Part shown: one piece after another, positions 22,782 through 25,549 of the stretch
How the letters are laid out: every line of letters starts with the position of its first letter
Numbering within the stretch: position 1 is the stretch's first letter
DNA from: Acidimicrobiia bacterium
GTDB lineage: Bacteria > Actinomycetota > Acidimicrobiia > Acidimicrobiales > CATQHL01
Assembly (NCBI GenBank): GCA_021296435.1
Contig: JAGWAK010000004.1
Location: forward strand, 1-25,549
DNA: 25,549 bases
Reading direction: 5' to 3'
Translations under genes and position numbers: made by a program
The notes under the pieces: model-generated
What the model was told of the DNA's origin: nothing
Database searches by the model: none
The model's input: the letters and a program-made list of their open reading frames with translations, nothing else

Positions 22782-25130
22782 GTGAGACGCCTCTCGATTT
22801 ACGGCCTGTCACCCGTCGCGCTCGCCGTCGTCGCGCTCGCCACGCTGCCGCCCGCCGCGCTCGCCCAGTCCCGGCCCTACCAGCCGGAATCCGTGAGCGC
22901 GAGCGAGTACGCGCGCGCCGAGCAGTTCCTGCCCTGGCACGCCGAGAAGCTCACGTCGGGCGTCACGGTGAGCCCCCGCTGGCTTGACGCTAACCGCTTC
23001 TGGTACCGCAACCAGGTGTTCGGCGGCCACGAGTTCATCATGATCGACGCCGCCGCCCGCACTCGCCGGCCCGCCTTCGACCACGACCGGCTCGCCGCCG
23101 CCCTCTCCGAGGCTTCCGACGAGAGCCACGAGGCGACGGATCTTCCCTTCGACGAGTTCGAGTTCAACGCGTCCGGCGGGATCCGTTTCTGGACGGACAC
23201 CGACGAGCGCTGGGACTGCGACATCGGCGCCTACCGCTGCACCGGCCCGGATTCGGTCGCGCGGGCGACGCACGAGATCGATTCTCCCGATGGCGCGCTC
23301 GCCGTCTTCTCGCGCGACGAGAACCTGTGGGTCCGCGACACGCGCACCGACGAGGAGCGTCAACTCTCGACGGACGGAGAGCCGCACTGGGGCTACGGCG
23401 TTGCCCCCGAGGGCTGCTGCCAGGAGATCTCCAACCGCCGCAGGGAGTTCAAGCCGCCGCCCGTGGCCGAGTGGTCCCCCGACGGCCGCCGGATCGCGAC
23501 CCACCGTTACGACGAGCGCGACGTCGAGGACCTGCACCTGCTCGAGGCCGCCACGGGGCGTCCGATCCTCCACAGCTACCGCTACGCGCTCCCCGGCGAT
23601 TCCATCGTCCCGACCTGGCAACTCCACCTCTTCGACGCCGAGACCGGAGCCCGGGTGCGGGCCGACTACGAGCCCGTCGTCGGATACTTCGGCGGCGCGG
23701 ACACGACCTGGCACGCCGCGCAGTGGTCGCCGGACGGCGGCCGGGTCTGGTTCTCGCACCATTCGCGCGATTTCAAGAGCCAGACGCTCGTCGAAGTCGA
23801 CGCCACGACGGGCGCGTCGCGCAGCGTCATCGTCGAGAGCGGCGACACCTGGGTGGAGCTGAACCAGCTCCGCACGCCCTACAACTGGCGCGTGCTCGAC
23901 AACGGGACCGAGTTCATCTGGTTCTCCGAGCGCGAGGGCTGGGGCCACCTCTACCTGCACGACCTCGCCACCGGAGAGATGAAGAATCGGATCACGCAGG
24001 GGTCGTGGCTCGTCGTCCAGCTCCTGGCGGTCGATGAGGCCGCGCGGCAGGTCTACTTCACCGGCGTGGGTCGCGAGTCCGGGCGCGATCCGTACCGGCA
24101 TCACCTCTATCGGGCGTCGCTCGACGGCGGCGGGGTGACGCTCCTCTCGCCCGAGGACGCCCACCACGCGGTCTCCGCCTCACCCGACGGCCGCTACTTC
24201 GTGGACACGTATTCCACGCGTTCGACGGCCCCGGTCACCGTCCTCAGGGACGGCGCCGGACGCCCCGTGATGACGGTCGAGCAGGGCGACATCTCCCCGC
24301 TCCTCGAGGCCGGCTGGGAGCCCCCGGTGCGCTTCTCCACCAAGGCGCGCGACGGGGTGACGGACGTGTACGGCTATCTTTGGCTCCCCCCGAACATGGA
24401 AGGGGGGGCTGTCTATCCCGTCATCGACTACGTCTATCCCGGCCCCCAGATCGGCCCCATTCGCACGCCCGGCTTCACCTCCGGGCCGCGGGGCCAGGGC
24501 CAGGCGCTCGCCCAGCTCGGTTTCATCACCTTCGCGATCGACGCCATGGGCACGCCGTACCGCTCCAAGGCCTTCCACGAGAGCTACTACGGGAACATGC
24601 GGGACAACGGGATCCCCGATCACGTCGCGGCGCTCAAGGCGCTCGCCCTCCGCTATCCCATCGACATCGAGCGGGTGGGGATCTTCGGCCACTCCGGGGG
24701 GGGCTTCTCCTCGACCGACGCCATCCTCACCTTCCCGGACTTCTTCAAGGTCGCGGTGTCGGGGGCGGGGAATCACGACCAGCGCGGCTACCACTTCCCG
24801 TGGGGGGAGAAATACCACGGACTGCTCGAACGGAACCCGGACGGCACGGACAGCTTCGACTCGCAGGCGAACCAGAACATCGCCTCGAACCTCAAGGGGA
24901 AGCTGCTGCTCCACTACGGGTCGCTGGATGACAACGTACACCCGAACATGACGCTGCTCGTGGCCGACGCCCTCATCGAGGCGAACAAGACGTTCGACAT
25001 GCTCGTCTTCCCGAACCGGAACCACGGCTACGCGCGCGAGCCGTACCTGATCAGGCGCACGTGGGACTACTTCATCGAGCACCTCATGGGCGCCGAGCCG
25101 CCGGTCGACTACAGGATCGTGCAGCCGTAA
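22782..25130 (+). CDS. Secreted S9 family (DPP-IV-like) serine peptidase
   Basis: A 782-residue exported peptidase. The GTG at 22782 has AGGAGGAT 3 nt upstream and opens directly on a signal peptide (MRRLSIYGLSPVALAVVALATLPPAALAQ); the longer open frame to 22506 is not signal-like. Residues about 110-500 form the DPP-IV N-terminal beta-propeller (WSPDGRRIATHRYDERDVEDLHLLEA, QWSPDGGRVWFS). Residues about 520-775 form the alpha/beta-hydrolase with nucleophile Ser638 in GHSGGGF, Asp716 (GSLDDNVHP) and His748 (NRNHGY). Such enzymes cut dipeptides or oligopeptides, often after Pro, in the periplasm. The usual GWSYGG is GHSGGG here. The paired Glu that binds the substrate N-terminus in true DPP-IV was not located, so the exact specificity is open. 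Monocistronic, divergent from the MFS operon. Confidence 0.92.
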   Translation: MRRLSIYGLSPVALAVVALATLPPAALAQSRPYQPESVSASEYARAEQFLPWHAEKLTSGVTVSPRWLDANRFWYRNQVFGGHEFIMIDAAARTRRPAFDHDRLAAALSEASDESHEATDLPFDEFEFNASGGIRFWTDTDERWDCDIGAYRCTGPDSVARATHEIDSPDGALAVFSRDENLWVRDTRTDEERQLSTDGEPHWGYGVAPEGCCQEISNRRREFKPPPVAEWSPDGRRIATHRYDERDVEDLHLLEAATGRPILHSYRYALPGDSIVPTWQLHLFDAETGARVRADYEPVVGYFGGADTTWHAAQWSPDGGRVWFSHHSRDFKSQTLVEVDATTGASRSVIVESGDTWVELNQLRTPYNWRVLDNGTEFIWFSEREGWGHLYLHDLATGEMKNRITQGSWLVVQLLAVDEAARQVYFTGVGRESGRDPYRHHLYRASLDGGGVTLLSPEDAHHAVSASPDGRYFVDTYSTRSTAPVTVLRDGAGRPVMTVEQGDISPLLEAGWEPPVRFSTKARDGVTDVYGYLWLPPNMEGGAVYPVIDYVYPGPQIGPIRTPGFTSGPRGQGQALAQLGFITFAIDAMGTPYRSKAFHESYYGNMRDNGIPDHVAALKALALRYPIDIERVGIFGHSGGGFSSTDAILTFPDFFKVAVSGAGNHDQRGYHFPWGEKYHGLLERNPDGTDSFDSQANQNIASNLKGKLLLHYGSLDDNVHPNMTLLVADALIEANKTFDMLVFPNRNHGYAREPYLIRRTWDYFIEHLMGAEPPVDYRIVQP

Positions 25131-25153
25131 CGGCCTCGGGCGGGCCCTGGCTC

Positions 25154-25171
25154 ACGTTCCCGCGGGAACGT
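25154..25171. promoter_or_regulatory. Perfect 18-bp palindrome after the S9 peptidase gene
   Basis: ACGTTCCCGCGGGAACGT is a perfect inverted repeat 23 bp after the stop codon. It could fold with a CGCG loop (7-bp stem) as a transcript-end hairpin, though no T-run follows, or be bound as a dimer operator for the next gene. Confidence 0.45.
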
Positions 25172-25182
25172 CGCGCGCGCAC

Positions 25183-25214
25183 CTGACGGCGCCCGATGGA
25201 GGATTATGTATACA
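25183..25214 (+). promoter_or_regulatory. Possible promoter of the last lipoprotein gene
   Basis: CTGACG (25183-25188) is followed after 16 bp by TATGTA (25205-25210), inside an AT-rich island that includes the 10-bp palindrome ATGTATACAT (25206-25215) and a run of five T. In this GC-rich background the island stands out; the -35 is weak. About 190 bp of unassigned leader follow before the start codon, with no recognisable riboswitch. Confidence 0.35.
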
Positions 25215-25374
25215 TTTTTCTCCACGCAGGCCGGCAGGGTCCGTCCCCGTCACCCTCCGCACAGTTCAGAGGCTGGAGGATCTCGCCGACCCCGCTTGTC
25301 ACGCACCATCGCTCCACCCACGTTCAACCGATGCCCGGACTCGAACCCGAAGCCGAGCGCCCGAAGCCACGACC

Positions 25375-25392
25375 GAACCGGATGAACCGGAG
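25375..25392 (+). repeat. 9-bp direct repeat forming the ribosome binding site of the last gene
   Basis: GAACCGGAT (25375-25383) and GAACCGGAG (25384-25392) abut. The second copy supplies GGAGG (25389-25393) 7 nt before the ATG at 25401. A related pair CCCGAAGCC (25346-25354 and 25360-25368) lies just upstream. Confidence 0.8.
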
Positions 25393-25400
25393 GACCGCAC

Positions 25401-25549
25401 ATGCGCCGCGCCCTTGATCGAACGTTCGTAACGCACCTCTGCTGTGTGCTTTCGCTTTCTCTCTTTGGATTTCTGGCTTGTGCGCCGGGCGACGGCGGCG
25501 AGGCCGGCGGGGACGAAGCCTCCGGCGAATCCGTTATGGACCGGGTGAT
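25401..25549 (+). CDS. N-terminus of a lipoprotein of unknown function (continues past window)
   Basis: Forty-nine codons are visible from ATG 25401, preceded by GGAGG. The protein opens MRRALDRTFVTHLCCVLSLS and reaches GFLACAPGDGGEAGGDEA: a positively charged n-region, a hydrophobic core, a lipobox-like FLAC with the lipidated Cys near residue 31, and a Gly/Asp/Glu/Ala-rich linker. This is the pattern of a secreted lipoprotein with a flexible linker. The functional domain lies outside the window, so no family can be named. The more AT-rich codons in the signal region (ctttcgctttctctctttgg) differ from the surroundings, which is common for hydrophobic signal sequences. Confidence 0.75.
   Translation, partial: MRRALDRTFVTHLCCVLSLSLFGFLACAPGDGGEAGGDEASGESVMDRV

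Noticed and set aside
25196..25417. A 73-codon frame beginning MEDYVYIFLHAG
   Set aside because: Overlaps the likely promoter and leader and the start of the lipoprotein gene, has no domain, and has Pro/Arg-rich shadow-like composition.

Overview
The window is about 25.5 kb of very GC-rich bacterial DNA. It is densely packed, with short gaps, many 4-bp stop/start overlaps, and genes on both strands. I see no rRNA, tRNA, CRISPR array, insertion sequence or phage block. The mix of families points to a didermic, non-proteobacterial lineage: secreted carboxypeptidase-regulatory/TonB-plug proteins, PD40 propellers fused to an outer-membrane barrel, a GldA/GldF-GldG/DUF4340 module, a DPP-IV-like peptidase, and Gfo/Idh/MocA plus sugar-isomerase genes. 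Gemmatimonadota or a relative is my best guess. That is inference from gene content, since no phylogenetic marker was compared.

Left part (1-7 kb). Two tandem paralogous secreted plug-domain proteins lie on the minus strand, the first cut by the window edge. They diverge from a PhoX-type phosphatase that is translationally coupled to an RlpA-SPOR lipoprotein. A very large outer-membrane protein (metallopeptidase-like domain, beta-propeller, Omp85-like barrel) and a small YvlD/holin-IV membrane protein follow. All of these act in or beyond the envelope.

Middle part (7-16 kb). A minus-strand cluster runs unknown gene, fur, pyrE, nfuA, placing an iron-responsive regulator two genes upstream of an Fe-S carrier. 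Plus-strand genes follow: a DUF192 lipoprotein and class II fumarase, itself an enzyme without an Fe-S cluster. Convergent to these is a three-gene minus-strand ABC operon: GldA-like ATPase, a GldF-GldG fusion, and a DUF4340 protein. All its joints are ATGA overlaps.

Right part (16-25.5 kb). A GT-C type membrane glycosyltransferase-like protein is followed by a VapBC-type toxin-antitoxin pair with an AT-rich promoter/operator and an antitoxin that appears to carry two ribbon-helix-helix units. Next is a minus-strand sugar catabolism operon (MFS transporter, Gfo/Idh/MocA dehydrogenase, xylose-isomerase-like TIM barrel), then a secreted S9 (DPP-IV-like) peptidase. The window ends in the first 49 codons of a lipoprotein.

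The most distinctive signals are small. Short tandem repeats of 9-14 bp sit at at least five gene boundaries. Three genes appear to start at CTG in the same context, CTGAAC. In phoX the codons for the twin arginines (AGG AGG) also form a perfect Shine-Dalgarno sequence for an internal GTG. No clearly new multi-gene system is evident.
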